A stretch of 64,000 nt of DNA. Source: Mesotaenium endlicherianum. Lineage: Eukaryota > Streptophyta > Zygnematophyceae > Zygnematales > Mesotaeniaceae. The translations under genes were made by a program, and so were the position numbers. The DNA is taken from the NCBI GenBank assembly GCA_009602735.1, contig WELA01003469.1, positions 53,540-117,539 of the forward strand. The letters are read 5' to 3'. A model generated the notes under the pieces. That model made no database searches, was not told the origin of the DNA, and saw only the letters and a program-made list of their open reading frames with translations. This document shows, one piece after another, positions 12,222 to 23,166 of this stretch; within the stretch, counting starts at the first letter, position 1, and each line of letters opens with the position of its first letter.

Positions 12222-13418
12222 GAGGATGCTAGAGATAGTGAGTCGTCACTAGCTGCCCTCGTAACAGGTATTATGGGTCCTGATGAACTGGATTTACTAT
12301 GCATGCTTGACAACCAGATAAAGGAGACCATCAGCAATATAGATCTCCAGAGAGTGCACACTCTGGATGATCTTGTTCCACCTGATGTCCAACATTTCTC
12401 TGCTAAGTCAGTAGAACAATGCGAAAGTCAGGAAAAGTCAGTCCCCCCTAAACTGCGAGACAGTTCTACAGCCATGTAGTATGCCAACATGGGCTACCCT
12501 CTAATATAATCTCAGACAGAGACTCAAAACTTACCTCTAAGTTATGGAGAGCTTTAATGGGGTTAATGGGAGTCAAACAGCTGCTCAGCACAGCAAACCA
12601 CCCTCAGACTGATGAGCAGATTGAAAGAACTAACCGATTTCTGCAAGAGGTACTGAGAGCCTATCTTAACCAAAACAAGATAATTGGGATGACCTCTTAC
12701 CTCAAATCCCGTTTGCGGTCAACCGTGCGGTGCACGCGTCAACGGGCAAGACTCCTTTTGAACTGAGCCTGGGTAGAGTCCCTAAGTCTCCTTTAGATGT
12801 ACTAGGGGAGTCTTTATCTCACCCTGAAGAGATCTGGTCTCCCTCCAATTAACCCAAGAGTTTGCTGACACCCTGTCAGAAGTCCAACAGGAACCTGCAC
12901 AAAGCCCAAGAAAACCAACAAAAATACGCTACTCAGCACCGTTGAGAATTGACATTTTCTAAGGGCGATTTGGTCAAACTGCATTTTCAGCACCTGTACC
13001 AGCCTGGTGTGGTCAAGAAAAAGCTTGGTCCTGTCTGGGTCGGTCCATATTCTGTGGTGCGCCGTGTCGTTCAGATTGTTTACAAACTGAACATGTCAGC
13101 AGATTACAAGGTCACCCAGTCTTTAATGTTTCCTTCCTGGAACCATATATTAAAGGTTACACATTGTTCACAGGTCGGTTACCTGTCCAACCGGGACCGG
13201 TCCCCGCTGTCCGGGATGGTAACCCTGAGGAATATGAGGTCGAGGACATTTTAGACGGTCGCTCTGTCCGTCTATCGTCTAAATATGTCATGAAGTACCT
13301 GGTCGGATGGAAGGGTTACGATGCCTCTGGGGACACTTGGGAATTTAAAGACCAGCTGACCAATGCCAAAGGGGCGTTGAAACGGTTCCACCTTCGGGCG
13401 GCTGGCACCCCTCCCTAA
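12222..13418 (+). pseudogene. E1 pol remnant (internally deleted)
   Basis: The first part matches the region before the protease of E2. Near 12450 the sequence jumps to the integrase core (reading around GCGAGACAG...GTAGTATGCC), so protease, reverse transcriptase and RNase H are gone (about 2.6 kb compared with E2). The integrase remnant ([19 protein letters not shown]) has frameshifts. The C-terminal chromodomain is intact in a short frame ([20 protein letters not shown]) to the stop near 13418. Confidence 0.85.
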
Positions 13419-13776
13419 TTGTCATTTCAGTGGACATGGACAGGTGACAGGAGGTCCGGTCTCCGTATAAGTCGCAGGGGAATGTGACAGTTAGTGACAG
13501 ATAGTGATAGTCGTGACAAGCAGCCAACCTTTATAATTAAGTTGGAGAGAGTGTGTTCGGTATCGGGATCAGCCAAGCGAATTTTATGACCATTCTACAC
13601 ACTCAACCTGCGCTCACACTCACTTTTTCTCTCTAACTCAATTCTCTCTTATACTCACTCAGACAAGATACTACACACTAGAGACTCTCCCTATCACGTT
13701 CTTCTTCACCACGGGCACTCAGTTGCGGCAAAGTGTCATGACTTCACTGACTGCATTGTGTTTATAATTGAGCAGG

Positions 13777-15050
13777 ATGACTCAAAAGTCGAAATTTAAG
13801 AGGAAGAGAAGAGCGGAAGAGGCACATGCAGAATACTTGCAATTCCGTGGCGACATCAAATCATCCTCCATTGCCGCTTGGGAATCACAACGACTCCAAC
13901 AACAGGGGGAGGCACAGAAGAAAGAGGAGGAGGAGGAACAAGCCAGATTGAGGCAGGAAGAACTAGACAGAAAAGCTACAGAGGAGGCCAAGAAGGAAGA
14001 GGAGGAGAGGCAAGTTGAGGAGAAGCGAAAGCAGCAGGCTGAAGATGAACAGAGGAGAATGAGCAGCTACCGCTACACAGTGCTGGGCAAGGGCTTTGAT
14101 CTACTGGCGAAGGCCTTCAAGTATGCCCAGAGAAGTCGCAGTGAGTCACAGAAGGACATCCTGCAGAGGGAAGGGGAGACATCCCTATAGAGGTCAGCAC
14201 AGGGCTCCTCCTCTACCACGATTATGCCAGGATGGTATGATATACAGTCACAGAGTCGAAGGCCCTGGCCCAAGTGAATGAGGCAGGAGCCGTATCGATT
14301 CCAGGTATTTGGGGGGAAAATAGGGTGATCCCCACGGACGCGGCCAGCTTTAAACACTCTACATCCCATAACAGGTTCAAGGCCATGTATAATGAGGTGG
14401 AGAGGAGGAGCTGGGAGTTCTTGGCCAAAGAAATCAGTCAGCTGGACTTCGCAGGGCATTGGTACCCGTGTACTCTGAAAAGGACAAACCCTGCCTTTAT
14501 CCAGAAGCCCACCGATTGGCGAAGGATGACCATCAATATGAGGGGCCAGCAGAATGACAGGGCAGGGGAGGAAGATTTCCTTACAGACTTACAGGAGAAC
14601 ATAGTGTTGCCTCCTCACATTGCAGCTTGGGACCCAAGATTGGATGGGGTAAGGGACTGTATGAGTCAAGAAATGCAGCAGGATAGGAGCAGGGCCCGCG
14701 AGGCATTCTCTAAAGGGAAGCACTCTTATGCCAAATGGGCAAGCAAGCAGTGAGAGAAAGACTTGTATAAGGTCAGGACTCAAGAGCCTCCACCAGCACC
14801 CAAAAGGGGAAGGTCGGTGGATAACTCTTTTTCTCGGGCAGAGCTGGAGCACCTGACAGAGGAGATCCCAGCAGTCTCAGAGAAGCCGGGGGAAGAAGAG
14901 GAGGAGTCAGAGGAAGAAGAGGAGGTTGACGAGAAAGAGGACACTAGCCCCGCTGTGACCCAGACACCTGCCACATCCCCTGTAATAGAGAAGACAAAGT
15001 TGGCCAGGGCAGACACAGCTCTGCACCAGCTCGCTGAAGAGGAAGATATC
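13777..15050 (+). pseudogene. E1 ORF3, 5' part (divergent copy)
   Basis: Starts at an ATG right after gagcagg, the same position as E2 ORF3. The N-terminal 120 codons are open: basic/acidic coiled coil, then SSYRYTVLGKGFDLL. A stop follows at about 14188 and the frame changes, but the rest is recognisable: YNEVERRSWEFLAKE, HWYPCTL, PTDWRRMT, LPPHIAAWDPRLDG, SKGKHSYAKWA, then a long Glu-rich stretch. Relative to E2 ORF3 it has many amino-acid differences and several indels, while E1 gag is much closer to E2 gag. Cut at 15050 by E2; the 3' part is at 24003. Confidence 0.8.
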
Positions 15051-15847
15051 TGTAATGAATCAGTATATTAGTAGATATAATATTCAGTTAAATATAATAG
15101 TTAATTTAGTTCAGCCTGCTGGACTTTAGTTAGTAGTCAGTTTGCTGAACTTTAGTTAGTAATCAGTCTGCTGGACTTTAGTTAGTAGTCAATCTGCTGA
15201 ACTTTAGTTAGTAGTCAGTCTGCTGAACTTTAGTTAATTATCAGTTTAATGACTCGGCCAAAAGCAGCAGGCTGAAGTCAACTTAAGTCAGCTTGCTGAC
15301 ACATTCTTTGACAGCCAGCTGACTTCCGTGCTCGGTAGCAGCGAACTGCCTTGATATGCATCTAAGTACCACCTGCTAGTTGAATGGCCAGATGACATCC
15401 CCATGATGGATGGCTATTCGGGATGATGGGAGATGGCGGTGGATTTGGTTAACCGAGGTCCTACCAACGTGGTTAACTCCCGGGTAGGCGGTGCCATCGC
15501 ACTGACCGTTGAACAGTAAACTCATTCCATGTACATATGCTAGGCATTGCTCTCGAGTTCGGCATTCGGAAACGAGGCCAACTCTCTTGTACAGCTTACT
15601 GAGAGAACTCTGAATCCAAGGCGAGAAGCCATTGATACGCACTGTCTTCTAACCTTGCTTATGTATGAGTTTACTGATTTGCATCATTGATGCTAGTTTA
15701 CTCGCATTTGACTTACGAGTATTATTCCCTGCTAGTGTATTGTCCTTTGCCGTTTAACTAGTTAACGGAAATACCATAAAGATTACTTGCTGATATAAAG
15801 ATCTTTATTAATTGTTAATCGCCTATTTGGTAAGTCGATTCATTTCA
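15051..15847 (+). repeat. E2 5' LTR
   Basis: 797 bp, TGTAATGAATC...GATTCATTTCA. U3 carries five 26-bp repeats (unit CAGTCTGCTGAACTTTAGTT plus 6 bp). A TATAAAG sequence lies about 50 bp before the end, and TTTGGTAAGT, a strong splice-donor match, lies within the last 20 bp. Confidence 0.95.
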
Positions 15848-15848
15848 G

Positions 15849-15860
15849 TGGTATCGGAGC
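15849..15860 (+). promoter_or_regulatory. E2 primer-binding site
   Basis: TGGTATCGGAGC, one base after the LTR. It differs by one base from the usual plant initiator-tRNA-Met site (TGGTATCAGAGC). Confidence 0.85.
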
Positions 15861-15881
15861 AGTTATCACAGTCTTCTTTGT

Positions 15882-17360
15882 ATGGTAAGGACAAGGTCTC
15901 AAACTAGCAACTCCCGAGACATGGAGAACCAGGATAACGAGAATGTCGAAAACCAGGCGGAAAGCCATGTAGCGGGAAACCGTACCTATTCGGAAGCAGT
16001 AGCGGATACTGCAGCTAGGGAGGCTGCAGATGAGGCAGCTGCTATTGCCTCAGTCGCAGCTCAGCAAGCTGAGGAGGAGATAGCCAGACTAGAAGCTGAA
16101 CAAGTAGCAAAGGCCGCTGAAGATATACAAAGGAGGGAAGGACAGCCAGCTGACGAGCGCACTGTTGAAGAACTTATGGCATCAAGGGCCAATGTTCTGA
16201 ACCCACCTCCTGCCGTACAACTCAATGTACCCCTAGGTCAAATACGTGACCGGCTGAATGCGGCAGGAATTGCTGCTGCAGGAGCAAGAGGGATTGTTGA
16301 GGACACTACTCAGCGAGTAGATGCCAATGCTGCTGCTGCATTTGCTAATCTACCACCCCAAAATGTAGACTTGGGAGCATTGTTCGTTCAGATGCAGTCG
16401 CAAATGGCGACCATGTATCAGTCCCAGCAGGAGGACAAAAGAATCATAATGTCCCTACTCCGGGACAGAGACCAACTGGGGTCTCACACCACTAGTGGTG
16501 GTGGCCGAGGGCCTAGTAAGCCCAAGCCGAAACCTCCCCAGGACTATGATCCTGAGGGAAACAGAAAATATTACCTGATCAAGTTTCTCGCGGATGTTGA
16601 GCAGTGGCTGGAGAACTACCCAGAACTGCAAGATTACGAGAAGGTCAGGCACACCGGTGCGCTACTGAAAGGCAGTGCCGCAGACTGGTGGCTTTACTGG
16701 AAGGAAGAGCGTAAGGCTCGGCAACTCGGTGACCCTACGTGGGTAGAGTTTGTCGAGAAGTTGCATGAGAAGTTTGATGTCATCAACCAGCAGGAGAAAG
16801 CTATCTATGCGATGATCTCCCTGACACTGAAGCAGACCACTTCAGTTGCTGAGTTTGCTCAAAAGTTCCAAGAGAACATGATGAAGCAGCCTGATTTGCC
16901 AGAACGGTATAGGATAGCATACTTCAGGTATGGCTTGAAATCCGAGGTCTCTGGTCATTTTGCTGAGAAAAAGTATGAGAAACTGGCTGACTTGATCCAG
17001 GATGCTGACGCCTGGGATCAGCAGCAGTTCAATCACAAGCGCCAGAGTAACGCTTTGGTGTCTAAGATTGTCAAAAAGCCCCACGGTTCCTACAATGCAG
17101 TTGAAGGAGACCAGGCTGAGGATAATCAGGGTGATGAATATGAGTATGAGTACAATGCTATTCAGTCTAGAGGTAGAGGTGGTCCCTCTCGAGGTGGCTA
17201 TGGAAGGGGTGGTGGTAGGACTAAGCCGAGACCAGCCTCAGCAAAATCTACTTGCTACCATTGTCAGCAGAAAGGCCACTACAGAGAACAGTGTCCGGTC
17301 AAGCACCTGCCTAAGGTCGAGAGAAAAGACCAGCCTTTAAAAGACAGCAACAGTCAGTAA
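15882..17360 (+). CDS. gag: E2 Gag (capsid/nucleocapsid)
   Basis: 492 aa from ATG 15882, the first ATG after the primer-binding site. Residues of about 45-100 are Ala/Glu-rich and probably helical. The middle ([27 protein letters not shown]...ADWWLYW) is a Ty3-type capsid domain. The C-terminal part is RG-rich ([17 protein letters not shown]) and is followed by one CCHC zinc knuckle, [15 protein letters not shown], for RNA packaging. Gag assembles the virus-like particle in the cytoplasm. The final codons overlap the frameshift cassette that gives Gag-Pol. Confidence 0.93.
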   Translation: MVRTRSQTSNSRDMENQDNENVENQAESHVAGNRTYSEAVADTAAREAADEAAAIASVAAQQAEEEIARLEAEQVAKAAEDIQRREGQPADERTVEELMASRANVLNPPPAVQLNVPLGQIRDRLNAAGIAAAGARGIVEDTTQRVDANAAAAFANLPPQNVDLGALFVQMQSQMATMYQSQQEDKRIIMSLLRDRDQLGSHTTSGGGRGPSKPKPKPPQDYDPEGNRKYYLIKFLADVEQWLENYPELQDYEKVRHTGALLKGSAADWWLYWKEERKARQLGDPTWVEFVEKLHEKFDVINQQEKAIYAMISLTLKQTTSVAEFAQKFQENMMKQPDLPERYRIAYFRYGLKSEVSGHFAEKKYEKLADLIQDADAWDQQQFNHKRQSNALVSKIVKKPHGSYNAVEGDQAEDNQGDEYEYEYNAIQSRGRGGPSRGGYGRGGGRTKPRPASAKSTCYHCQQKGHYREQCPVKHLPKVERKDQPLKDSNSQ

Positions 17361-17377
17361 TCCAGTCTACTGACTGT
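17336..17377 (+). promoter_or_regulatory. E2 gag-pol -1 frameshift cassette
   Basis: Heptamer T TTA AAA in the gag frame (17336-17342), 7-nt spacer gacagca, then a perfect 9-bp stem ACAGTCAGT/ACTGACTGT (17350-17358 and 17369-17377) with a 10-nt loop. The gag stop TAA (17358-17360) lies at the stem/loop border. Pol is in the -1 frame and open from the slip onward. Confidence 0.85.
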
Positions 17378-20300
17378 GAGGATGCTAGAGATAGTGAGTC
17401 GTCACTAGCTGCCCTCGTAGCAGGTATTATGGGTCCTGCTGAACTGGATTCACTATGCATGCCTGACAACCAGATAAAGGAGACCATCAGCAATATAGAC
17501 GTCCAGAGAGTGCACACTCTGGATGCTCTTGTTCCACCTGATGTCCAACATTTCTTTGCTACGTCAGGAGAACAATGCGAAAGTCAGGAAAAGACAGTCC
17601 CCCCTATCCTACTGCATTGCATGATTGCAGGTAGGAAGGTGAGGGCATTTGTTGACGGAGGGGCGTCACATACTTTTATCCACAAGGACTTAGTTAAGCG
17701 GCTAAGGCTGCCTACTGTCACCCAAGGGAATAGAAAAATATTCCTTGGAGATGCCTCAAGTATCCCGGGAGGAGTTATAACCAAGCCTATTGAGGTCCAG
17801 TTAGGTTCTGGCATTGCAGTTCTAACTGAAACGCTTACATTTGAGGTACTCAACACTGGCTTTTATGATCTCGTGCTAGGCAGGTCCTGGCTTAATAGAC
17901 ATCAAGCTGAAGTGTGTTGGAGCAGAGGTACAGTTAAAGTGAGAGGAGCCAGTGATGGGCAGACTGACTTGGCACCCACCAGTGCTCTTCCTCTTGTCCT
18001 GTGTGGATGGCAAATGAAGGAAAAGAAGAGGCTTCCAGAAGGATGCAAGTTGCTGAATGCAATGGAGTTCGTCAAAAGCTGGAACCAGAAGGAAGACAGA
18101 ATGTTCTGTCTGCTGCTAAGAGAGGTACCTCCTCAACCTGAAGAAGTGGTTGAGAAAAAGGTACACCCTCCGGAACACCCTACTGCTGCAAACATTGTTG
18201 CTCAGTACACGGATGTGTTTAATATGCCTCCAGGACTACCCCCTAAGCGGGAAGTAGATCATAGGATTGATTTATTACCTGGTAGCCAGCCACCCTGGCA
18301 ACGCACGTATGGCTTGTCTTATTTGGAGAGTGAGGAGTTGAAAACACAGATTGCAGAGCTGGAGGAAAATGGTTACATTTCTCCCAGTAAATCACCGTAC
18401 GGCGCACCTATCCTATTTGTTAAGAAAAAGGATGGCAGTATGCGGATGTGTGTGGATTACAGAGCCCTGAACAGAATTACAGTAAAGAACAAGTATGCTT
18501 TACCCAGAATCGAGGACTTGCTTGATACCCTGTCTGGCGCTAAGGTGTTCAGTAAGATAGATCTCAAGAGTGGTTATCATCAAATCAGAATTGCTGAGGG
18601 GGATGAACACAAGACTGCTTTCCGCACACGTTATGGACACTATGAGTTCAACGTGATGCCATTTGGACTGACTAATGCTCCTGCTACCTTTATGGGTGCT
18701 ATGAATGACATTTTCAGACCTTATTTGGATAAGTTTGTGCAAGTTTTCCTGGATGATATTTTAATTTTCTCTAAAGATGAAGCTCAGCACACTGAACACT
18801 TAAAGAAAGTGCTGGACACTCTGCGGAAAAATCACTTGTATGCTAAAATGAGCAAGTGTGATTTCTTTAAGGAAAGTATTGAATTCTTAGGCCACGTTGT
18901 CAGTAAAGAGGGCATCAGTGTGGATCCTAAGAAAGTCCAGACCATAAGGGACTGGCCAGTACCACAGTCTGTCTCTGAAGTTAGATCCTTCCTCGGGTTG
19001 GCTAACTACTATAGGAGATTTATTGAGAATTATTCCACAAAGGCCAGTAAACTGACTGACCTTACTAAGAAAGACATCGGGTATGTGTGGGGGGAAGAGC
19101 AGCAGGCTGCCTTCCAGACCCTTAAAGATGCCCTTTGTTCTGCCCCAGTGCTAGCCGTGTATGACCCCAGCAAACCGGTGCAGGTGGTTACTGATGCCTC
19201 TGATTTTGCCATGGGTGCTATTTTGTTGCAGCCTGCTGACAAAACCACAAAGGATGGTAAGGTACGGCAGGAGTGGCATCCTGTGTTGTATGAGTCTATG
19301 AAATTTAATCCAGCGGAGATTAATTACTCAGTGCATGATAAAGAGCTGCTAGCTATCATTCATGTACTCAAACAGTGGAGAGCATACTTACATGGTAAAG
19401 CTTTTAAGGTGATTACAGATCATCTAGCTCTGACCCACTTTCAGAAGAAGTCCAAGCTGTCGAGGAGGGAGAACCGCTGGAGCCAGATGCTGGAGCAGTT
19501 CCAAGTCCAGATCGACTACAAACCAGGGAAGTTGAATCCTGCTGATGCACTCTCTAGAAGACCTGACTTGCAAGAAAGGAACTTTAGTCAGCATACTGTA
19601 GATAAAGTCCTGTGTGCACTCACTTCACTAAAGGTGAAAAAGTCCTTCCTTGAACAACTTAGGAAAGCCTACCTTTCTGACCCAACATTTGAGCCCAGCC
19701 CCACTACTGGTATGTGTCGTGCTACCGCACTCGGGTATAAGCTCAAGGGAGGGGTCTGGGTGACTGAAACCACTTCAGGCAGGCTGAAGCTGGTCATTCC
19801 TAATAATTTGGAAATAAGGTCTCTCTTACTGAGTCAAGCTCATGACAGTCTCCTGGGTGGACATTTGGGGCAGGCCAAAACTGTTGGCAAACTGGCAAAA
19901 CATTATCATTGGGAGGGGTTACCCCGGGAGGTCTTGAAATATGTCAAGTCCTGTGACCAGTGTCAGAGAAATAAGTCTCGGCACACACCACCCGGAGGTC
20001 TCTTGCAACCGCTACCCATCCCAGCGGGACGCTGGGAAACTATATCCATGGACTGGGTGGTCTCACTACCAAGAACTGCCAACGGGCATGATTCAATACT
20101 GGTAGTCGTGGATAAACTGACAAAAATGGTCATTTTTATCCCCACAACTGTCAAAGTGACTGCACTCGAAACAGCGAGACAGTTTTACAACCATGTAGTA
20201 TGCCAACATGGGCTCCCTTCTAATATCATCTCAGACAGAGACTCAAAATTCACCTCTAAGTTCTGGAGAGCTTTAATGGGGTTAATGGGAGTCAAACAGC

Positions 20301-21145
20301 TGCTCAGCACAGCAAACCACCCTCAGACTGATGGGCAGACTGAAAGAACTAACCGAGTTCTGCAGGAGGTGCTGAGAGCATATATTAACCAAAAACAAGA
20401 TAATTGGGATGACCTGTTGCCTCAAATTCAGTTTGCGGTCAACAGTGCGGTGCACGCGTCAACGGGCAAAACTCCTTTTGAACTCAGCCTGGGTAGAGTC
20501 CCTAAGTCTCCTCTAGATGTGCTAGGGGAATCTTTAACTCACCCTGAAGGGATTGACAACCCGGTCTCCCTCCAGTTAACTCAGGAGTTTGCTGACACCC
20601 TGTCAGAAGTCCAACGAAACTTGCACACGGCCCAAGAAAACCAACAAAAATACGCTAATCAACACCGTCGGGAACTGACATTTTCCAAGGGGGATTTAGT
20701 CAAACTGCATTCTCAGCACCTGTACCTCCCTGGTGTGGTCAAGAAAAAGCTTGGCCCTGTCTGGGTCGGTCCATATTCGGTGGTCCGTCGTGTCGGTCAG
20801 AATGCTTACAAACTGAACATGTCAGCTGAATACAAGGGGCACCCGGTCTTTAATGTCTCCTTCCTGGAACCGTACATCAAAGGTGATACACTGTTCACAG
20901 GTCGGTTCCCTGTCCAACCGGGACCGGTCCCCGCTGTCCGGGACGGCGACCCTGAGGAATATGAGGTCGATGAGATTTTAGACGCTCGCTCGGTCCGTCG
21001 ATCGTCTAAATATGTCATGAAATACCTCATTCGATGGAAGGGTTACGATGCCTCTGGGGACACTTGGGAGTTTAAGGACCACTTGACCAATGCCAAAGGG
21101 GCGTTGACACGGTTCCACCTTCGGGCCGCTGGAGTCCCTCCATAA
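17342..21145 (+). CDS. pol: E2 Pol polyprotein (PR-RT-RH-INT-chromodomain)
   Basis: Entered by -1 frameshift at the TTTAAAA site; the first in-frame ATG is at 17429. Domains in order: aspartic protease ([12 protein letters not shown]), reverse transcriptase with the catalytic FLDDILIF, RNase H ([14 protein letters not shown]...HDKELLAI), integrase HHCC finger (HDSLLGGH...CDQCQRNK), DDE core ([36 protein letters not shown]), GPY/F-type linker ([14 protein letters not shown]) and a C-terminal chromodomain ([20 protein letters not shown]). About 1267 codons from the slip to the stop, without a break. It supplies all enzymes for reverse transcription and integration; the chromodomain is expected to steer insertion to particular chromatin. 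ORF3 starts about 270 bp downstream. Confidence 0.95.
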   Translation, partial: RQQQSVIQSTDCEDARDSESSLAALVAGIMGPAELDSLCMPDNQIKETISNIDVQRVHTLDALVPPDVQHFFATSGEQCESQEKTVPPILLHCMIAGRKVRAFVDGGASHTFIHKDLVKRLRLPTVTQGNRKIFLGDASSIPGGVITKPIEVQLGSGIAVLTETLTFEVLNTGFYDLVLGRSWLNRHQAEVCWSRGTVKVRGASDGQTDLAPTSALPLVLCGWQMKEKKRLPEGCKLLNAMEFVKSWNQKEDRMFCLLLREVPPQPEEVVEKKVHPPEHPTAANIVAQYTDVFNMPPGLPPKREVDHRIDLLPGSQPPWQRTYGLSYLESEELKTQIAELEENGYISPSKSPYGAPILFVKKKDGSMRMCVDYRALNRITVKNKYALPRIEDLLDTLSGAKVFSKIDLKSGYHQIRIAEGDEHKTAFRTRYGHYEFNVMPFGLTNAPATFMGAMNDIFRPYLDKFVQVFLDDILIFSKDEAQHTEHLKKVLDTLRKNHLYAKMSKCDFFKESIEFLGHVVSKEGISVDPKKVQTIRDWPVPQSVSEVRSFLGLANYYRRFIENYSTKASKLTDLTKKDIGYVWGEEQQAAFQTLKDALCSAPVLAVYDPSKPVQVVTDASDFAMGAILLQPADKTTKDGKVRQEWHPVLYESMKFNPAEINYSVHDKELLAIIHVLKQWRAYLHGKAFKVITDHLALTHFQKKSKLSRRENRWSQMLEQFQVQIDYKPGKLNPADALSRRPDLQERNFSQHTVDKVLCALTSLKVKKSFLEQLRKAYLSDPTFEPSPTTGMCRATALGYKLKGGVWVTETTSGRLKLVIPNNLEIRSLLLSQAHDSLLGGHLGQAKTVGKLAKHYHWEGLPREVLKYVKSCDQCQRNKSRHTPPGGLLQPLPIPAGRWETISMDWVVSLPRTANGHDSILVVVDKLTKMVIFIPTTVKVTALETARQFYNHVVCQHGLPSNIISDRDSKFTSKFWRALMGLMGVKQLLSTANHPQTDGQTERTNRVLQEVLRAYINQKQDNWDDLLPQIQFAVNSAVHASTGKTPFELSLGRVPKSPLDVLGESLTHPEGIDNPVSLQLTQEFADTLSEVQRNLHTAQENQQKYANQHRRELTFSKGDLVKLHSQHLYLPGVVKKKLGPVWVGPYSVVRRVGQNAYKLNMSAEYKGHPVFNVSFLEPYIKGDTLFTGRFPVQPGPVPAVRDGDPEEYEVDEILDARSVRRSSKYVMKYLIRWKGYDASGDTWEFKDHLTNAKGALTRFHLRAAGVPP

Positions 21146-21193
21146 CTGTCATTTCAGTTGACACGGGAAGGTGACAGGCGGTCCTGTCTCCAT

Positions 21194-21206
21194 TTAAGTT
21201 GGAGGG
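21194..21206 (+). promoter_or_regulatory. E2 internal polypurine-tract-like sequence
   Basis: TTAAGTTGGAGGG, an exact 13-nt copy of the sequence ending two bases before the 3' LTR (23188-23200). It lies about 50 bp after the pol stop and before ORF3. E4 has the same 13 nt at 27607-27619 and E3 a one-base variant near 34347. Confidence 0.7.
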
Positions 21207-21412
21207 GAAAATATATGACAGTTAGTGAGCGAGAGCGATAAAAACACACTCATACGTTTATGTGTAGCGCATCGCAACTACGTCAACTTTTAGCAATCAT
21301 CCTGTAAGGTAAACAGCAGCGAAGCCACTATACTAAATACTAACATACTTCCTGCAATCCCTATGACAAAGGTCCATATCCTACTAACTTGTGCCCTGGT
21401 TACATGTGCAGG

Positions 21413-23089
21413 ATGGCGCCCACCACACAAAAGGAGGACAGAAAGCGCAAGGCAGAAGAAGCCAGGAGGACAATGGAGCAATACCAGAAGGAGCTGGCGG
21501 CGACGTCCCTCACCAGGAGAGAACAAGAAAGGGTCCGCAAACAACAAGAGGCGGCAGAAGAGGCACAGAGGAAGAAGGATCAGGAAGCGGAAAACCTCAG
21601 GAAGGCTGAGGAGGAGAGACAGAAGAAACAGCAAGAAGAAGCGGCAGCGGCAGAAGAGGAGAAAAGAAAAAAGATTGAAGCGGACAGACAGAAGAGCTTG
21701 GCCACTTACAGGTATACTGTGGTGGGTGGCCAAAACTTCGATAACCTGAAGGAAGCATTGCTGGCAGCCCAGGAGATCAACAGGCTGGAACAGACAACAC
21801 TGCTACAGAAGGAAGGAGCTACAGCACTGGACAGGTACATCGAGACACACACCGGCGTGGTCCTTTACGAAGATTATGCTAAGATGGTGGGCTATACAGC
21901 AGAGCAGGCCCGGTATCTCGCAGATGATTCAGAGGACAAGCCGGTCCCCATACCGGGAATAGTGGGAGATCAGAGACTCATCCGGATGGTGAGCATGCGG
22001 CCCGATAGCTTTAAGGATACGGTATTCTACCTCACACTCCTGCCAGCTTACAATGAAGTTGAGAGAAGGAGCTGGGAGTACTTGGCCAGGGAAGCAGGAC
22101 AGCAGATGTTCTCTCCCCACTGGTTCCCGTGTAAACTGAGGAAGGCTGAGCACGGACCCCAGTACTACCAGCAGCCAACAGACTGGAGGTGGATGACCGT
22201 CACAAATAAGAAGCAGGAGTGTGACCGAGCCCAACCGGATGACTTCCACTATGGCCTAGACGGCTATCTCATCCTACCACCTCACATTGCCCCTTGGGAC
22301 CCCAGGCTGAATGGATGCCTGAGCAATATGAATGCAGAGACCAAGGAACATAGGAGGAGGGGAAGAGACTACTTCTCTAAGGGAAAGCATGCCTTTGTCA
22401 AATGGGCAAAGAATGCAGGCCGGATAGATATCAGTAGGCTGAAGGCCAAGCAACCTCCAGCGCGCCCTAAGAAAGGGAGGTCGGTAGACTACTCCATGTC
22501 TACTAGGGAGCAGGACGACTTAGTGGACGAGACCCCTACTCTCTCCGAGGAGGAGGATGAGGAGGCTGAGGAAGAAGAACAGGGCAGAGGAGAAGCATCA
22601 GCAGCAGGTACTCAGGATACCCAGGGACAGGTAGGGGCGCTTCTTAAAGAACCACGATCAGGTGTTTGGAATGTGATCCCCGTTATGGCGACTACTGGAC
22701 CCCGCGCTCGCTCCCACAGCCCACCTGCCCAAGCAGGGGAAGAAGCTGATCTGACTGTATTGGGCAGCAGACACAGGCAGAAATCCCCAGAGGACAGGGG
22801 TGCCAGAAGAGGGACACGCGGGTGGGCCAGAGGTATGCCAGCCTCCCCCTCCGCTCAGGGGCATGTACCTCTAGCCAATGTATTTCAGCATCCTACTGGA
22901 ATGCCTGTCTATGTGGGCATCAACACCCAAGTGGTTGAAGAGCAGGCTACCATCCTTCGTTCTCCTCGAGGTCCAACTTTAGAGCAAACCGGGTTCTTTA
23001 GAAGGCCAGCTGACAGACCTAGAGGGCTGTCCAGATCTAGGTCCAGATCTCCGTCCCCTGATCCTGAAGCCCCAGGAACCACCCCTTAA
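21413..23089 (+). CDS. E2 ORF3: third retrotransposon protein, unknown function
   Basis: 558 aa from ATG 21413, which follows TGTGCAGG. An in-frame ATG lies at 21404, but only 21413 aligns with the E1 start. Residues 1-100 are rich in Lys, Glu, Arg and Gln (KKQQEEAAAAEEEKRKK), a likely coiled coil. Residues of about 105-340 form a conserved domain with TYRYTVVGG, YNEVERRSWEYLA, HWFPCKL, PTDWRWMTV, LPPHIAPWDPRLNG and SKGKHAFVKWA. An acidic stretch follows (about 375-395), and the protein ends Pro/Arg/Ser-rich (LSRSRSRSPSPDP). No hydrophobic segment or signal peptide is seen, so it is not an envelope protein. It sits where env-like genes sit, same strand as pol. I recognise no family. Homologues are present in E1, E3 and E4. 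An RNA-binding or particle-associated role is only a guess. Confidence 0.88.
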   Translation: MAPTTQKEDRKRKAEEARRTMEQYQKELAATSLTRREQERVRKQQEAAEEAQRKKDQEAENLRKAEEERQKKQQEEAAAAEEEKRKKIEADRQKSLATYRYTVVGGQNFDNLKEALLAAQEINRLEQTTLLQKEGATALDRYIETHTGVVLYEDYAKMVGYTAEQARYLADDSEDKPVPIPGIVGDQRLIRMVSMRPDSFKDTVFYLTLLPAYNEVERRSWEYLAREAGQQMFSPHWFPCKLRKAEHGPQYYQQPTDWRWMTVTNKKQECDRAQPDDFHYGLDGYLILPPHIAPWDPRLNGCLSNMNAETKEHRRRGRDYFSKGKHAFVKWAKNAGRIDISRLKAKQPPARPKKGRSVDYSMSTREQDDLVDETPTLSEEEDEEAEEEEQGRGEASAAGTQDTQGQVGALLKEPRSGVWNVIPVMATTGPRARSHSPPAQAGEEADLTVLGSRHRQKSPEDRGARRGTRGWARGMPASPSAQGHVPLANVFQHPTGMPVYVGINTQVVEEQATILRSPRGPTLEQTGFFRRPADRPRGLSRSRSRSPSPDPEAPGTTP

Positions 23090-23166
23090 GGTGACAGGCT
23101 GAAAAGATAGTCAGTAAGGGAGGCTGGTCAGGGTCAGTTTCTTTATTTAAAGCTTTTGCAGTTTAA

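Noticed and set aside
15110-15255. 26-bp repeats in U3 as a CRISPR array
   Set aside because: Contiguous tandem units without spacers, in a eukaryotic LTR.
15376-15642. 88-codon minus-strand frame in LTRs as a protein gene
   Set aside because: It opens with GTG, not ATG; the first ATG leaves about 49 codons. Nucleotide conservation of LTR copies alone keeps it open. Kept only as a finding about the shared block.
15882-15890. ATGGTAAGG at the gag start as splice donor for ORF3
   Set aside because: It fits a donor, but joining the ATG to the ORF3 acceptor would put that ATG in another frame than ORF3. The donor at the LTR end is the better candidate.
21290-21733. Leu/Phe-rich minus-strand frames opposite the ORF3 coiled coil
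   Set aside because: They look like membrane proteins but are the complement of Lys/Glu codons.
21413-23089. ORF3 as an envelope gene
   Set aside because: No signal peptide, no membrane segment and few Cys residues; highly charged throughout.
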